This document shows positions 35,372 through 44,200 of a stretch of DNA of 64,000 nucleotides, piece by piece (the stretch's first letter is position 1; every line of letters starts with the position of its first letter). This DNA comes from CAILZL01 sp035548495 (GTDB lineage: Bacteria; Pseudomonadota; Gammaproteobacteria; Steroidobacterales; Steroidobacteraceae). Under the pieces are notes generated by a model. That model was not told where the DNA came from and did not search any database. It was given only the letters and a program-made list of their open reading frames with translations. The position numbers and the translations under genes are program-made. The DNA is taken from contig DASZSV010000003.1 of the NCBI GenBank assembly GCA_035548495.1, forward strand, positions 62,001 to 126,000, read 5' to 3'.

Positions 35372-35743
35372 CTAATTCATCGCATGCAAACCAACACGAT
35401 TGCCTTCGGTGTCGATCACATGTGCATAGCATCCCATATCGCCGGGCAATCGCGTATGGCCGGTGGCAATCATGCCGCCTGCTGCCTTGACACGTTCCAG
35501 CGCAGCATTAAGGTTGTCTTTGATGGCAAGATAAACCACAGCGCCATGATTACCCGGCACATAAGCACTGCCTTTAACAAGGCAACCGCCCACGCCGGGT
35601 TGCTCGTAGCTGAATACAGCCAGTTGATTGCCACCGATGACTTCTTCACGAAAGTTGCCGCCAGTGACGCTGGAATAAAACTGGCTGGCACGCTGCATAT
35701 TGCTGACTGGAATCTCAAACCAGTTAAGTGCGTTTATTGACAT
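35372..35743 (-). CDS. VOC-family (glyoxalase-like) protein
   Basis: A 123-residue VOC protein. It opens N-A-L-N-W-F-E-I-P-V-S-N-M-Q-R-A-S-Q-F-Y, the first beta-alpha-beta-beta-beta unit, and ends L-P-G-D-M-G-C-Y-A-H-V-I-D-T-E-G-N-R-V-G-L-H, the second. This subgroup resembles antibiotic-resistance/dioxygenase proteins of unknown activity. GGAGG lies at an ideal distance before ATG 35743, so the longer upstream frame is not used. The gene is flanked by repeats on both sides. Confidence 0.82.
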   Translation of the reverse strand: MSINALNWFEIPVSNMQRASQFYSSVTGGNFREEVIGGNQLAVFSYEQPGVGGCLVKGSAYVPGNHGAVVYLAIKDNLNAALERVKAAGGMIATGHTRLPGDMGCYAHVIDTEGNRVGLHAMN

Positions 35744-35791
35744 GATGTTTTCCTCCAAAGTGTGTTTAGGCACGAACATCATGCGCCGGGG

Positions 35792-35815
35792 CTCCTGACA
35801 GCGTTCTGTCAGGAG
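35792..35815. other. Strong hairpin upstream of the VOC gene
   Basis: CTCCTGACAG (35792-35801) and CTGTCAGGAG (35806-35815) pair perfectly over a four-base loop. There is only GGTTT after it on the plus strand, so terminator activity is uncertain. It borders the MITE. Confidence 0.55.
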
Positions 35816-35820
35816 GGTTT

Positions 35821-35963
35821 AGAACCTTTCTCAAAATTGCTGCGCTCGTTATTTTGCATCCATACGGTGCTCGGAATCCTCATGTATTGGCATATACACT
35901 CCGGTTCCTGCGCTCCGGTTGTATGCAAACTAACTTCGCTCGCTACATTTTGAGAAGGGTTCC
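35821..35963. repeat. MITE-like element with ~40-bp imperfect terminal inverted repeats
   Basis: The left end begins AGAACCTTTCTCAAAAT and continues GCTGCGCTCGTTATTTTGCA. The right end reads TGCAAACTAACTTCGCTCGC, then ACATTTTGAGAAGGGTTCC. The two are reverse complements with a few mismatches. The 60-bp centre repeats CTCCGGTTCCTGCGCTCCGG. There is no ORF. It belongs to a different family from the CGTCATTCCCGCG repeats. Confidence 0.7.
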
Positions 35964-35971
35964 AGAGTCTT

Positions 35972-36079
35972 GGTAGGCTGGGCGGCCTCGCCCAGCATCC
36001 GATGCCATCAAGAATCAAGTTACTCCAAAGTTGGGTTGAGGTAGATTGATGTTGGCGTCCGAAGGCTCAGCTCAACTTA
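35972..36079. repeat. REP-like palindromic element before the FRG gene
   Basis: GTAGGCTGGGCGGCCTCGCC contains the stem GCTGGGCG/CGCCCAGC (35977-35984 with 35989-35996). A further inverted pair, AAGTTGGGTTGAG and CTCAGCTCAACTTA, follows. The GTAGG-CTGGG start is typical of REP-like elements. A comparable GTAG-TCTGGGATGC fragment lies near 58398. Confidence 0.5.
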
Positions 36080-36098
36080 CGTGTCAATCGAGGAAGTT

Positions 36099-36809
36099 AT
36101 GAGAAAAGTGAAAATCAATTCGTTCGTTGAATTTATCAACCATAGTAATTTTTTCGATATCTTAACGGAACAGGTAATATTTCGTGGACAGCCAATTCAA
36201 GGCGATCTCGTTCCTGGTGTCGGACGTACACTGAGTGATTTGGATTCTACTTATCATGAGAGAGAGGCGCTTAATCGCTTGAAGAAACTGGGAGCGTCTT
36301 TTATTCCTCAAGAAACGGATCTCGACCTCTTGGTGCGTGCACAACATTACGGATTGGAAACTCGCCTTCTGGATTGGACTGCAAATTCTCTGGCCGCGCT
36401 ATGGTTTGCATGCGCAGATAGGTCTCATAATGGTGATGTTTTTGTTTATGCGTTGGAGGTGGATGACTTAATGATGGAAGGAATTGATTATGAAAAAGAC
36501 CCATTCGGCACCAAGAAAACCCGAGCATTTCAGCCAAGGTTAAACAACGCGAGAGTCACCGCTCAAGATGGATGGTTCACACTTCACGTATATTCAAGGA
36601 AGTCAAAAAGATTTGTGCCACTTGAGAAGAATAATGAAGTCAAAAACTTTCTTCATGAATTTTGCATCCCTGCGGAGTTGAGAATGGAGATGCTAAGAGC
36701 TCTTGATAGGCATGGAGTAAGCTCAAGAACACTTTTCCCCGATCTTGAGGGACTTTGTAGATACTTAAATTGGAAACGAACTCTCAACTCGCCCTCTTCA
36801 GCTCACTGA
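36099..36809 (+). CDS. FRG-domain protein
   Basis: A 236-residue protein with the FRG domain named for its F-R-G-Q motif (residues about 28-31), followed by R-A-Q-H-Y-G-L-E-T-R-L-L-D-W-T and A-A-L-W-F-A-C, the family core. FRG proteins occur in phage-defence and toxin-like loci, but the activity is not established. AGGAAG sits just before ATG 36099; an in-frame GTG at 36081 is less likely. The gene is AT-rich compared with its neighbours (two sampled 60-base lines have 18 and 24 G+C, against 35 in a line of lon). Its stop lies inside the 3' end of lon, suggesting acquisition. Confidence 0.82.
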   Translation: MRKVKINSFVEFINHSNFFDILTEQVIFRGQPIQGDLVPGVGRTLSDLDSTYHEREALNRLKKLGASFIPQETDLDLLVRAQHYGLETRLLDWTANSLAALWFACADRSHNGDVFVYALEVDDLMMEGIDYEKDPFGTKKTRAFQPRLNNARVTAQDGWFTLHVYSRKSKRFVPLEKNNEVKNFLHEFCIPAELRMEMLRALDRHGVSSRTLFPDLEGLCRYLNWKRTLNSPSSAH

Positions 36810-39165
36810 CATTGCTAATTCCTAACGCCTCGCGAATGACATCTTCCACGCGTTCGCAGAATACAAACTTGATTTCATTACGAACGCTTTCTGGTACATC
36901 TTCCAGGTCTTTGCGATTGCGCGCGGGCAACAGCACACGCGTGATACCAGCACGATGAGCAGCGACACTTTTTTCTTTCACACCACCAATCGGCAATACC
37001 AAGCCTCGCAAACTGATTTCACCCGTCATCGCAACATCGTTGAAGACAGTGCGATTGGTCAACAACGATACCAGTGACGTGTACATCGATACACCCGCGC
37101 TGGGTCCATCCTTTGGAATCGCACCTGCTGGTACGTGAATGTGAATGTCACTCTTCTCAAACAACGTGGCTTCGATGCCAAGCGATTCCGCCTGTGACTT
37201 CACCAGTGACAAGGCAGCCTGGGCGCTTTCTTTCATGACATCGCCCAATTGTCCGGTCAGGATCAATCGTCCCGCACCGGGTACGCGCGTGGCTTCGATA
37301 AACAGGATATCGCCGCCAACGGGTGTCCATGCGAGACCGGTTGCAACACCGGGCACGCTGGTGCGCATGGCGACTTCATTTTCAAAACGGGCAGCACCAA
37401 GAATGCTGCGCAGATCATCCACACCGATATCAGCATGTTGGATGCTGCCATCCGCAATGCGTACCGCGACATTGCGCAATACAGAACCGATGGTGCGTTC
37501 CAGGTTGCGGCAGCCTGCTTCACGCGTGTAATCACGCACGATGTGATGCAAGGCTTCATCACTGATGGATGCTGAATCTTCCTTCAAACCATTGGCAGTT
37601 AACTGACGCTTGATCAAGTAACGCTTTGCAATCGCCACTTTTTCATCTTCGGTATAACCGGTGAGTTCAATGATCTCCATGCGATCACGCAATGGTCCGG
37701 GAATGGTATCGAGTTGATTCGCTGTGGCAATGAACAACACTTTCGACAAATCGAAGTCAACACCAAGATAGTTGTCGCGGAAAGTATTGTTCTGCTCGGG
37801 GTCCAGCACTTCCAGCAATGCCGCAGCAGGATCACCATGAAAGCCCTGACCGAGCTTGTCGATTTCATCCAGCATCAACACCGGATTGCGCGTACCCGCT
37901 TTACGCATGGCAGAAATGATGTTGCCCGGCAATGCGCCAATATAGGTGCGACGATGACCGCGAATTTCCGCTTCATCATGCAAGCCACCCAGTGATGCCC
38001 GCACAAACTTCAAATCCAGTGAACGCGCAATGCTCTGACCCAGTGAAGTCTTGCCCACGCCGGGTGGACCGACGAAGCACAGAATCGGACTGCGGCCCTG
38101 CGGGTTCAGTTTGCGAACTGCAAGATATTCGACAATGCGTCGCTTGATCTTTTCCAGACCATAGTGATCCTCGTCCAGCACCTTGCGTGCCTTGACGATA
38201 TCAATGGCCTCGGTGTCGAGCTTCGACCAGGGCAATTGCACCATCCAGTCCAGCCAGGTACGGATCATCGAATACTCTCCGCTCGCATCCGGCATACGTT
38301 GCAGACGCTTCAACTCTTTCCTGGCCTGATCCAGCGCTTCTTGCGGCATGCCCGCCTTGTCGATGGCTTCTGCCAGTTCTTTCAACTCTTCGGATGAAGA
38401 TTGATCTTCTTCTCCCAGTTGCTTCTGAATCTGGCGCATCTGTTCACGCAGCAGGATTTCTTTCTGCCGTTCATCAATGGCTTCGCGTGTGTTGGATTCA
38501 ATCTGGCGTTGCAGCTTCATCACTTCAATGCGATGTGACAGCAACTCTGTCACCCGATCCAGTCGTGCACGCAGCTCGGTCAACTCAAGTACGCGTTGCT
38601 TGTCTTGCGCGCTGATGTCCAGAAAACTGGTGATGAGATCGGCCAGTTGTGCAGGTGATTCAACACTCTGTACTGCCTGTGCCAGTTCAGCTGGTGCTTG
38701 TGGCAGCAGCTCCACCGCCTGTGCAGCGAGCTTTTTCAGGTTCAATGCACGTGCTTCAACTTCGCTGGAGCCATTGGAATATTCCGGCAGATATTCCACG
38801 CGTGCAAGCAGGAACGGCAGGCCCGGCTGGAAATCCAGCACGCGGAAACGGCGTTCGCCTTGCACGACCAGATGATGACGATTGTTGTCACCGGTCACGT
38901 AACGCAGGATGGTCGCAACCGTGCCGATCTTGTGCAGATCATCAGGGCCGGGCTGTTGCACATCGGGATCACGCTGTAACAAAAAGCCGATCTGATTAGT
39001 GGTGCGTGCTGCTTCTTTGGCCGCAGCAATGCTCATCTCGCGCTGAATACCGGCAGGAAACACCGTGCCGGGAAACAGCACCAGATTGCGCATGGGCACG
39101 ATGATCAGCATTTCATCGGAAACCAGGGAATGCGTCGTGCCGGACTTGTCGGATTGGGTGTTCAT
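36784..39165 (-). CDS. lon: ATP-dependent protease Lon
   Basis: A 793-residue Lon protease. The N-terminal substrate domain (LAN) spans about 18-210. Walker A GPPGVGKT is at 366-373 and Walker B VLMLDE at 429-434. The proteolytic Ser is Ser689 in PKDGPSAG, and Lys732 in GGVKEK completes the Ser-Lys dyad with the same 43-residue spacing as E. coli. The length is normal. It degrades misfolded and regulatory proteins, including antitoxins in other bacteria. It is not in the usual clpX-lon-hupB neighbourhood. Its 3' end overlaps the FRG gene by 26 bp, tail to tail. Confidence 0.95.
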   Translation of the reverse strand: MNTQSDKSGTTHSLVSDEMLIIVPMRNLVLFPGTVFPAGIQREMSIAAAKEAARTTNQIGFLLQRDPDVQQPGPDDLHKIGTVATILRYVTGDNNRHHLVVQGERRFRVLDFQPGLPFLLARVEYLPEYSNGSSEVEARALNLKKLAAQAVELLPQAPAELAQAVQSVESPAQLADLITSFLDISAQDKQRVLELTELRARLDRVTELLSHRIEVMKLQRQIESNTREAIDERQKEILLREQMRQIQKQLGEEDQSSSEELKELAEAIDKAGMPQEALDQARKELKRLQRMPDASGEYSMIRTWLDWMVQLPWSKLDTEAIDIVKARKVLDEDHYGLEKIKRRIVEYLAVRKLNPQGRSPILCFVGPPGVGKTSLGQSIARSLDLKFVRASLGGLHDEAEIRGHRRTYIGALPGNIISAMRKAGTRNPVLMLDEIDKLGQGFHGDPAAALLEVLDPEQNNTFRDNYLGVDFDLSKVLFIATANQLDTIPGPLRDRMEIIELTGYTEDEKVAIAKRYLIKRQLTANGLKEDSASISDEALHHIVRDYTREAGCRNLERTIGSVLRNVAVRIADGSIQHADIGVDDLRSILGAARFENEVAMRTSVPGVATGLAWTPVGGDILFIEATRVPGAGRLILTGQLGDVMKESAQAALSLVKSQAESLGIEATLFEKSDIHIHVPAGAIPKDGPSAGVSMYTSLVSLLTNRTVFNDVAMTGEISLRGLVLPIGGVKEKSVAAHRAGITRVLLPARNRKDLEDVPESVRNEIKFVFCERVEDVIREALGISNVSELKRAS

Positions 39166-39552
39166 GGCCGTTGAATGGAGTGCGAAAGGGGAATTTCAAG
39201 GGTCGCAAAATGGGTAACCGCTATGGCTTTATAACGGACTGTAACCTGATCAGACCCCGTGACAATCGTGTAACCTAGCTACCTTGTTATGCATCTTTAG
39301 CAGAATCGCAAGTCTTGCGGTGACGGGATTGTCACGATCGCGCTTTCCATTACCAATGGCGTTGCGGGCCTTTTTTGTTACACACCAGTCAGGTTCAATG
39401 TTGTCTGTCATCCAGCGCGAGTTCATCGCATCCGCACTTTCCCTCAACAAGCGGGAAACCGCCACTTGATCAATTGGCAAATGCAGTGAAGAATCAAAGC
39501 CATTTTGATCAGCAGTGATTGCCAACGCGGGCGACACGGGAGAAGTTCTTAA
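39166..39552. other. 387-bp divergent gap between lon and the phosphatase gene
   Basis: No gene is supported. An overlapping minus-strand frame running into the PP2C gene is an antisense shadow. Control sites for lon are expected here, but no convincing promoter with normal spacing to the lon start was found. Confidence 0.4.
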
Positions 39553-40368
39553 ATGATCCAGTTTGCTGAAAGGACACATCCAGGACGTCGCAGCGGCGAG
39601 AACGAAGATGCCACGGGCAGCAATCCGGTGCGTCACTGGTGGTTTGTGGCTGATGGCATGGGTGGACAGGGTAACGGTCATGCTGCCAGCACCATTGTCA
39701 AAGAGCAGATGCAGAAAGCCGAGGCGCCCGATGAACTGTTGCTGGCCATTCATCAATCGCATCTGAAAATTCTCGAGGCTACCCGCGAGAATCCCATGTT
39801 GAGAAACATGGGATCGACCATCGTGGCCATGGAGATTCGCAATCGCATGGCGCAGGTTGCATGGGTGGGCGACAGCCGCGCGTACCTGTATCGCGATGGA
39901 CAGCTCAAACGCATGACCCGCGATCATTCACTGGTGGAAGTGTTGCGGGCCATACAGGGATTGAGCGAAGACGACTTGCGCGGACATCCGGAAAGCAATG
40001 TCATCACACGCGGACTTGGCATGGAAGAATCCGCTGCATCAATGAGCGAACTGCCGCTGCGTCATGGTGACCGCTTTGTGCTGTGCAGTGACGGCTTGAC
40101 TGATGAACTGACGGACAGTGATATTGCGCAGGTGATGAAATCACTGATGTCCGTTGACGATGCCGCCGATAAACTGATTGCGCAGGCGCTTGAGCATGGT
40201 GGCAAGGACAACGTCAGTGTGGTAGTGATGCAGTATGATGGACCGACCAATCGCACTTACTGGATCAAGCGCATTGATTCGCGCTTTATATGGTGGTTAC
40301 TGGGCGGTGTGCTGATTGGCGCCCTGCTGGTAGGTGCGGTATTGTGGCAGTTGTCATTGCATTCGTAA
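39553..40368 (+). CDS. PP2C-family Ser/Thr phosphatase with C-terminal membrane anchor
   Basis: A 271-residue protein. PP2C metal-binding motifs are visible: N-E-D-A near 18-21, V-A-D-G-M-G-G-Q-G-N-G near 32-42, G-D-S-R-A-Y-L-Y near 103-110, C-S-D-G-L-T-D, and G-K-D-N-V-S-V-V-V. A membrane helix at about 247-266 near the C-terminus anchors it with the catalytic domain in the cytoplasm. Such phosphatases often pair with Ser/Thr kinases of type VI secretion or stress systems, but none lies nearby. Confidence 0.87.
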   Translation: MIQFAERTHPGRRSGENEDATGSNPVRHWWFVADGMGGQGNGHAASTIVKEQMQKAEAPDELLLAIHQSHLKILEATRENPMLRNMGSTIVAMEIRNRMAQVAWVGDSRAYLYRDGQLKRMTRDHSLVEVLRAIQGLSEDDLRGHPESNVITRGLGMEESAASMSELPLRHGDRFVLCSDGLTDELTDSDIAQVMKSLMSVDDAADKLIAQALEHGGKDNVSVVVMQYDGPTNRTYWIKRIDSRFIWWLLGGVLIGALLVGAVLWQLSLHS

Positions 40369-40394
40369 TTGCGACAACAACCGGGTTCAAGACA

Positions 40395-40736
40395 ATGAAG
40401 TTTGCCACGATTCATAAATTCGCCATGTCGCTGCCGGAAACAACTGAGGCGCCGCATCATCATTTCAGTTCCTTTCGTGTGCGTGGCAAGATTTTTGTCA
40501 CCATTCCACCGGACCAAAAATTTCTTCACCTCTTCATTCCTGAATTTGAACGTGAACAGGCGTTGGCAATGTACCCCGAATTTGTAGAAAAGCTATTCTG
40601 GGGTGGCAAGATGCTGGGCATAAAAGTCACACTGGCTGACGCGGATACAGCCACAGTAAAAATGCTTGTACGTCAGGCGTGGGAATACAAGGCGCCAAAG
40701 GCTTTGCAGGAAAAGCCGCGTAAGCCAACGAAGTAA
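40395..40736 (+). CDS. MmcQ/YjbR-family protein
   Basis: A 113-residue protein of the MmcQ/YjbR fold. It shows A-M-S-L-P-E-T-T-E-A-P-H-H near the start, F-R-V-R-G-K-I-F-V-T-I-P-P in the middle, and an ending rich in Lys/Arg. YjbR has a DNA-binding-like fold, but no role is proven for this family. It follows the phosphatase gene at 26 bp. The frame is open upstream into that gene; ATG 40395 begins the conserved region. Confidence 0.8.
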   Translation: MKFATIHKFAMSLPETTEAPHHHFSSFRVRGKIFVTIPPDQKFLHLFIPEFEREQALAMYPEFVEKLFWGGKMLGIKVTLADADTATVKMLVRQAWEYKAPKALQEKPRKPTK

Positions 40737-40763
40737 TCACCCAATCGACTAATCCAGGACTTT

Positions 40764-41540
40764 TCAAAAAGCTTTGCGCCACTGCTTCGGCACTTCCAGC
40801 GGAATCACTCTGGAAAGAGTATCAGCGAGCAGGCGGCGGTGTTCTGCATCCAGCAGGGGATTTACCCTGCTCATCAGTTGATTGAGTTCATCCATGCGAT
40901 TGCAGTAACGCGCCAGCGCTGCATTGTTCAGCACCGCGTCAAAATACTCCTGCCATTCCGCATCACTCCAGTCTGGTGCGGGGCTGGTGCTGGCAATATG
41001 TGCTGCGCGAATTCTCCATACCGCGGCATTGCTGCTCCATGTGGCATCTGCATCGACCTGCAACTGATTGCTGACATCGTTCATGACAATGGTGAATTGC
41101 GCGCGCTCACCGAGTTTGTCATAGCCGTCATAAAAATGTCCGTTGCTGAACACCGGATTGTCCGTGGTGATGAAATCACCCAGCCGCGTCACTTGCTTGT
41201 CTGCTATCTTGAAAACCACGTCGCCGCCGCAGCGGCGTACCGAATTGATGCTGCATGATGAATGCACGATCAGATAAGGCGCATACCAGTGCAACTGTTC
41301 GCGCAATACCGGCGCGGCATTGTCCACGGTGATGTTGCTCAATATGGAATTGACCAGGTGTGCAATCGGCCCGTTGTGAACGGCGAAGCGTACTGCAACA
41401 CCACCTTCTTCAAGTGCATGCACTGTAGCCGTCACTTTTACCGGCGTATCCATCAGTGTCAGTTCGTCGGCGCGAACCATGCCCGCCGCAAGTGACAGCA
41501 GCAGTGGCACAACAGGCACAAACCACCATTTGCGTATCAT
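40764..41540 (-). CDS. Secreted protein of unknown function
   Basis: A 258-residue protein with a signal peptide (M-I-R-K-W-W-F-V-P-V-V-P-L-L-L, cleavage near V-R-A). AGGAG precedes ATG 41540; a longer frame to 41606 is not supported. The mature part contains two nearby cysteines (S-S-C-S-I-N-S-V-R-R-C-G-G) that could form a disulfide. No family is recognised. It is divergent from the receiver-TM gene. Confidence 0.7.
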   Translation of the reverse strand: MIRKWWFVPVVPLLLSLAAGMVRADELTLMDTPVKVTATVHALEEGGVAVRFAVHNGPIAHLVNSILSNITVDNAAPVLREQLHWYAPYLIVHSSCSINSVRRCGGDVVFKIADKQVTRLGDFITTDNPVFSNGHFYDGYDKLGERAQFTIVMNDVSNQLQVDADATWSSNAAVWRIRAAHIASTSPAPDWSDAEWQEYFDAVLNNAALARYCNRMDELNQLMSRVNPLLDAEHRRLLADTLSRVIPLEVPKQWRKAF

Positions 41541-41657
41541 GAGTGCTCCTGACAACATCGCTGATGGCGGCAATTCTACCCGTGTTGATCTGGTCATTGC
41601 AGGCAATTGTCATTGTTACGATTCCGGTTCACGCAATTTATACATTACACTTCTGAC

Positions 41658-42749
41658 ATGACTAACAGGCGCGCATTGGTGGTGGACGATTCACGTGCGG
41701 CACGGGTGGTGCTGTCGCGCACGCTGGAAAGCTTTGGCGTGGTTGTCGATGCGCTGGAATCGGCGGAGCTTGCGCTGGATTATCTGCAACATTCACAGCC
41801 GGATGTAATCTTCATGGATTATCTGCTCACCGGCATGGATGGTCTGGCCGCAGTGCGCATCATCAAGGCCAATCCTGCTACACGGCACATTCCCATATTC
41901 ATGTACAGCTCGCAGCAGGATCCGGCATTCGCACAGACTGCACGCGTTGCCGGTGCGCTGGGCGTGCTGTCCAAGACCTTCAAAAATACTGATGTGGCAA
42001 ATCTGTTGCAGCAGGCACGTGCGGCAAATCAAGGTCCGTCACCGCCTGCGGTTGCTTACGCAATGCAGCCGGTGAATCCGCATCTTGCAAGGGCGCAGCG
42101 CATCGCGGTCATCGCATTGACCATTGCATTGGCATTGGGTATCGGCTGGTTGATGTATTCCAATCATCGTTTGCAACAGCAACTGGCAAAGGCGCAGGCA
42201 CAACACAAGGTGAATATACTCAGTGCAGCACAGTCCAGCAGTAGCAGCCGCGCCGCATTGAGCATGAGTGTCAGCGCCGTATCGCAAGCGAACCATGTGG
42301 TGGTGCAGGACAGCGAAACGGTTCCTTACGGCGAGGTGCCGCTGGCCGGTTCACGTCTTGAACGGCTCAAGTCCATGTTGAATGCGTTGCAGGCAAGGGG
42401 ATTCAAGGGCGTGCTGCGCGTGGAAGTATTTACCGGCGACTTTTGTCTTCAGGGCAACATGAGTGGTGGCTATCACATCGCACCTGCGGAGCTGCCCATC
42501 AAGCAATGCGATCTGCTCGGCAATCCGTTTGCTGACGTTCTCAGTGTGCAACAACGCCAATCGGCGGATTTTGCCAGTTTCATCGCCAGTCTCAATCCAT
42601 ACGGTGCAATCCGCATCCAGCTTGCTGATGGCGGACGTCAACTTGCGATGTCGTACCCGCCGCAATCATCGGGTCTGACGGCCGGCCAATGGAACCTGAG
42701 CGCTGCACGCAATAACCGTGTCGAATTTTCCGCGATCGCAGCGGAATGA
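41658..42749 (+). CDS. Receiver domain fused to a membrane helix and periplasmic domain
   Basis: A 363-residue protein. Residues 1-120 are a complete response-regulator receiver: acidic pair Asp10-Asp11, phosphoacceptor Asp54 in F-M-D-Y-L-L, and Lys106. Residues about 149-167 (IAVIALTIALALGIGWLMY) form one membrane helix, followed by a short coiled segment. The remaining ~170 residues would lie in the periplasm and contain two cysteines in F-T-G-D-F-C and I-K-Q-C-D-L. They match no domain I recognise. Receivers normally sit on soluble proteins, so this orientation is unusual. Confidence 0.8.
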   Translation: MTNRRALVVDDSRAARVVLSRTLESFGVVVDALESAELALDYLQHSQPDVIFMDYLLTGMDGLAAVRIIKANPATRHIPIFMYSSQQDPAFAQTARVAGALGVLSKTFKNTDVANLLQQARAANQGPSPPAVAYAMQPVNPHLARAQRIAVIALTIALALGIGWLMYSNHRLQQQLAKAQAQHKVNILSAAQSSSSSRAALSMSVSAVSQANHVVVQDSETVPYGEVPLAGSRLERLKSMLNALQARGFKGVLRVEVFTGDFCLQGNMSGGYHIAPAELPIKQCDLLGNPFADVLSVQQRQSADFASFIASLNPYGAIRIQLADGGRQLAMSYPPQSSGLTAGQWNLSAARNNRVEFSAIAAE

Positions 42750-42774
42750 TGTCATTGCGCATCTGTGTTGTACG

Positions 42775-44025
42775 TTAATTGAAGATCAATTTGTAGAGTC
42801 GTCCGCCGCTGTAATCAATCGCGTACAACTCGCCGTCCAGATCCTGCGCAAACGAGGAAATGGGATAGGCGCTATGAATCAGCTCCGTTATCGTTGCGCT
42901 GCTGGCGCCGGTGGGCATGGACCAGATGCGGCCGCTGAGTTCATCGCCAAAAATATACTTGCCCTGTGTTTTGGTACTGACGGTGCCGCGATACACATAA
43001 CCACCAATGATGGCGCCATTGCCTTGTGAGTGATCATATTCGGCAATGGGAGAAATATACGTGCCAGTGCAGCCGCTGGTGTTGTAAGCATGATTGCCTT
43101 CGTAACAGCGCCAGCCATAGTTGCCGCCAATATCGACGAGATCCACTTCTTCCCACGAATCCTGACCAACATCACCCACCCACAAGTTGTCGTTCATGCG
43201 ATCAAAACTGAAACGCCAGGGATTGCGGAATCCATAGGCATAAATTTCCGGACAGGCCTGTGAACCATTGCCACCGAGAGTGCCGCACAGGGGATTGTTG
43301 ACGTAAGGATTATCACTGGGAATGGTGTACGTGGTTGCAGTGGAGACGCCTACATCAATACGCAACATCTTGCCCAGCAATGTATTGAGATTCTGGCCAT
43401 TGCCGATGGCGCCATGCATGTCACCACCACCGCCGCCATCACCAAAACCGATGTACAGGTAACCATCTGCACCAAACACAATGTTGCCGCCGTTATGATT
43501 GGATTCGGGCTGATTCACGGTCAGCAACACAATTTCAGAATTGGCATCGAGTGTTTGACCATTGTCATTGCTCGTAAAGGCAGAAATGCGCGACACAATC
43601 TGGCCGTTGATATTGGTGGTGTAGGAAAGAAACACTCTGGGGTCGGATGGAAAATCAGGATGAAATGCCATGCCCAGCAAACCCGTTTCGCCGCTGGAGG
43701 TGGAATCAACGCGATTGCTGATGTCGATCACTTCGGTGCTGATGGTTGTTGCTGCATTATTGGTGAAGCGTTTGATGTGTCCTGCACGTTCTACGACATA
43801 CCATTGTGTGCGATCTGCAGGCGCTTGCAGCGCAAGAACGGGACTGGTGAAGGCGGGTAGTTGTGGAAAAGCATTGCTCAGTGTCACTCCTGAGCTGGGT
43901 GGTTGAGTGCTCCATTGCCCATTCTGGCCGCCGGAATTTGAGTCGTGATGACAGGCGGTCAGCACGAATAGCAAAACAGGCAAGGTTGTGATCGCAAGCA
44001 GTCGCGAGCATGTCAGTGAATTCAT
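42775..44025 (-). CDS. PQQ-dependent aldose sugar dehydrogenase-like lipoprotein
   Basis: A 416-residue protein with a lipoprotein signal (L-F-V-L-T-A-C, lipidated Cys at about 25). The soluble glucose/sorbosone dehydrogenase fold is shown by V-E-R-A-G-H-I-K-R-F, G-L-L-G-M-A-F-H-P-D-F, S-N-H-N-G-G-N-I-V-F-G, G-D-G-G-G-G-G-D, and W-V-G-D-V-G-Q-D-S-W-E-E. It resembles YliI-type aldose dehydrogenases that oxidise sugars in the periplasm with PQQ. No PQQ synthesis genes are nearby. Confidence 0.87.
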   Translation of the reverse strand: MNSLTCSRLLAITTLPVLLFVLTACHHDSNSGGQNGQWSTQPPSSGVTLSNAFPQLPAFTSPVLALQAPADRTQWYVVERAGHIKRFTNNAATTISTEVIDISNRVDSTSSGETGLLGMAFHPDFPSDPRVFLSYTTNINGQIVSRISAFTSNDNGQTLDANSEIVLLTVNQPESNHNGGNIVFGADGYLYIGFGDGGGGGDMHGAIGNGQNLNTLLGKMLRIDVGVSTATTYTIPSDNPYVNNPLCGTLGGNGSQACPEIYAYGFRNPWRFSFDRMNDNLWVGDVGQDSWEEVDLVDIGGNYGWRCYEGNHAYNTSGCTGTYISPIAEYDHSQGNGAIIGGYVYRGTVSTKTQGKYIFGDELSGRIWSMPTGASSATITELIHSAYPISSFAQDLDGELYAIDYSGGRLYKLIFN

Positions 44026-44200
44026 GTTCAGGCACTCCTGTCAGCCGGTTGAAAAAATTGTCCCATCGTTTTTTCAGGTGGTATCGTCAAAGGCGTGATT
44101 TGAGACAACGGACGAAAATCCATCACATTTTGGTCCATTTAACAACCGACGTTGCATGACGACAAGCACATTATGATTTCCGGGTCTGGGATATGATGTC

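Noticed and set aside
39172..39200. Heat-shock-like promoter (CTTGAAA and CCATTCA on the minus strand) before lon
   Set aside because: The -10-like box would put the transcript start at the lon ATG, leaving no leader; the boxes may be chance.
39250..39927. 225-codon minus-strand frame overlapping the PP2C gene
   Set aside because: Overlaps the conserved phosphatase start and shows no protein-like features.
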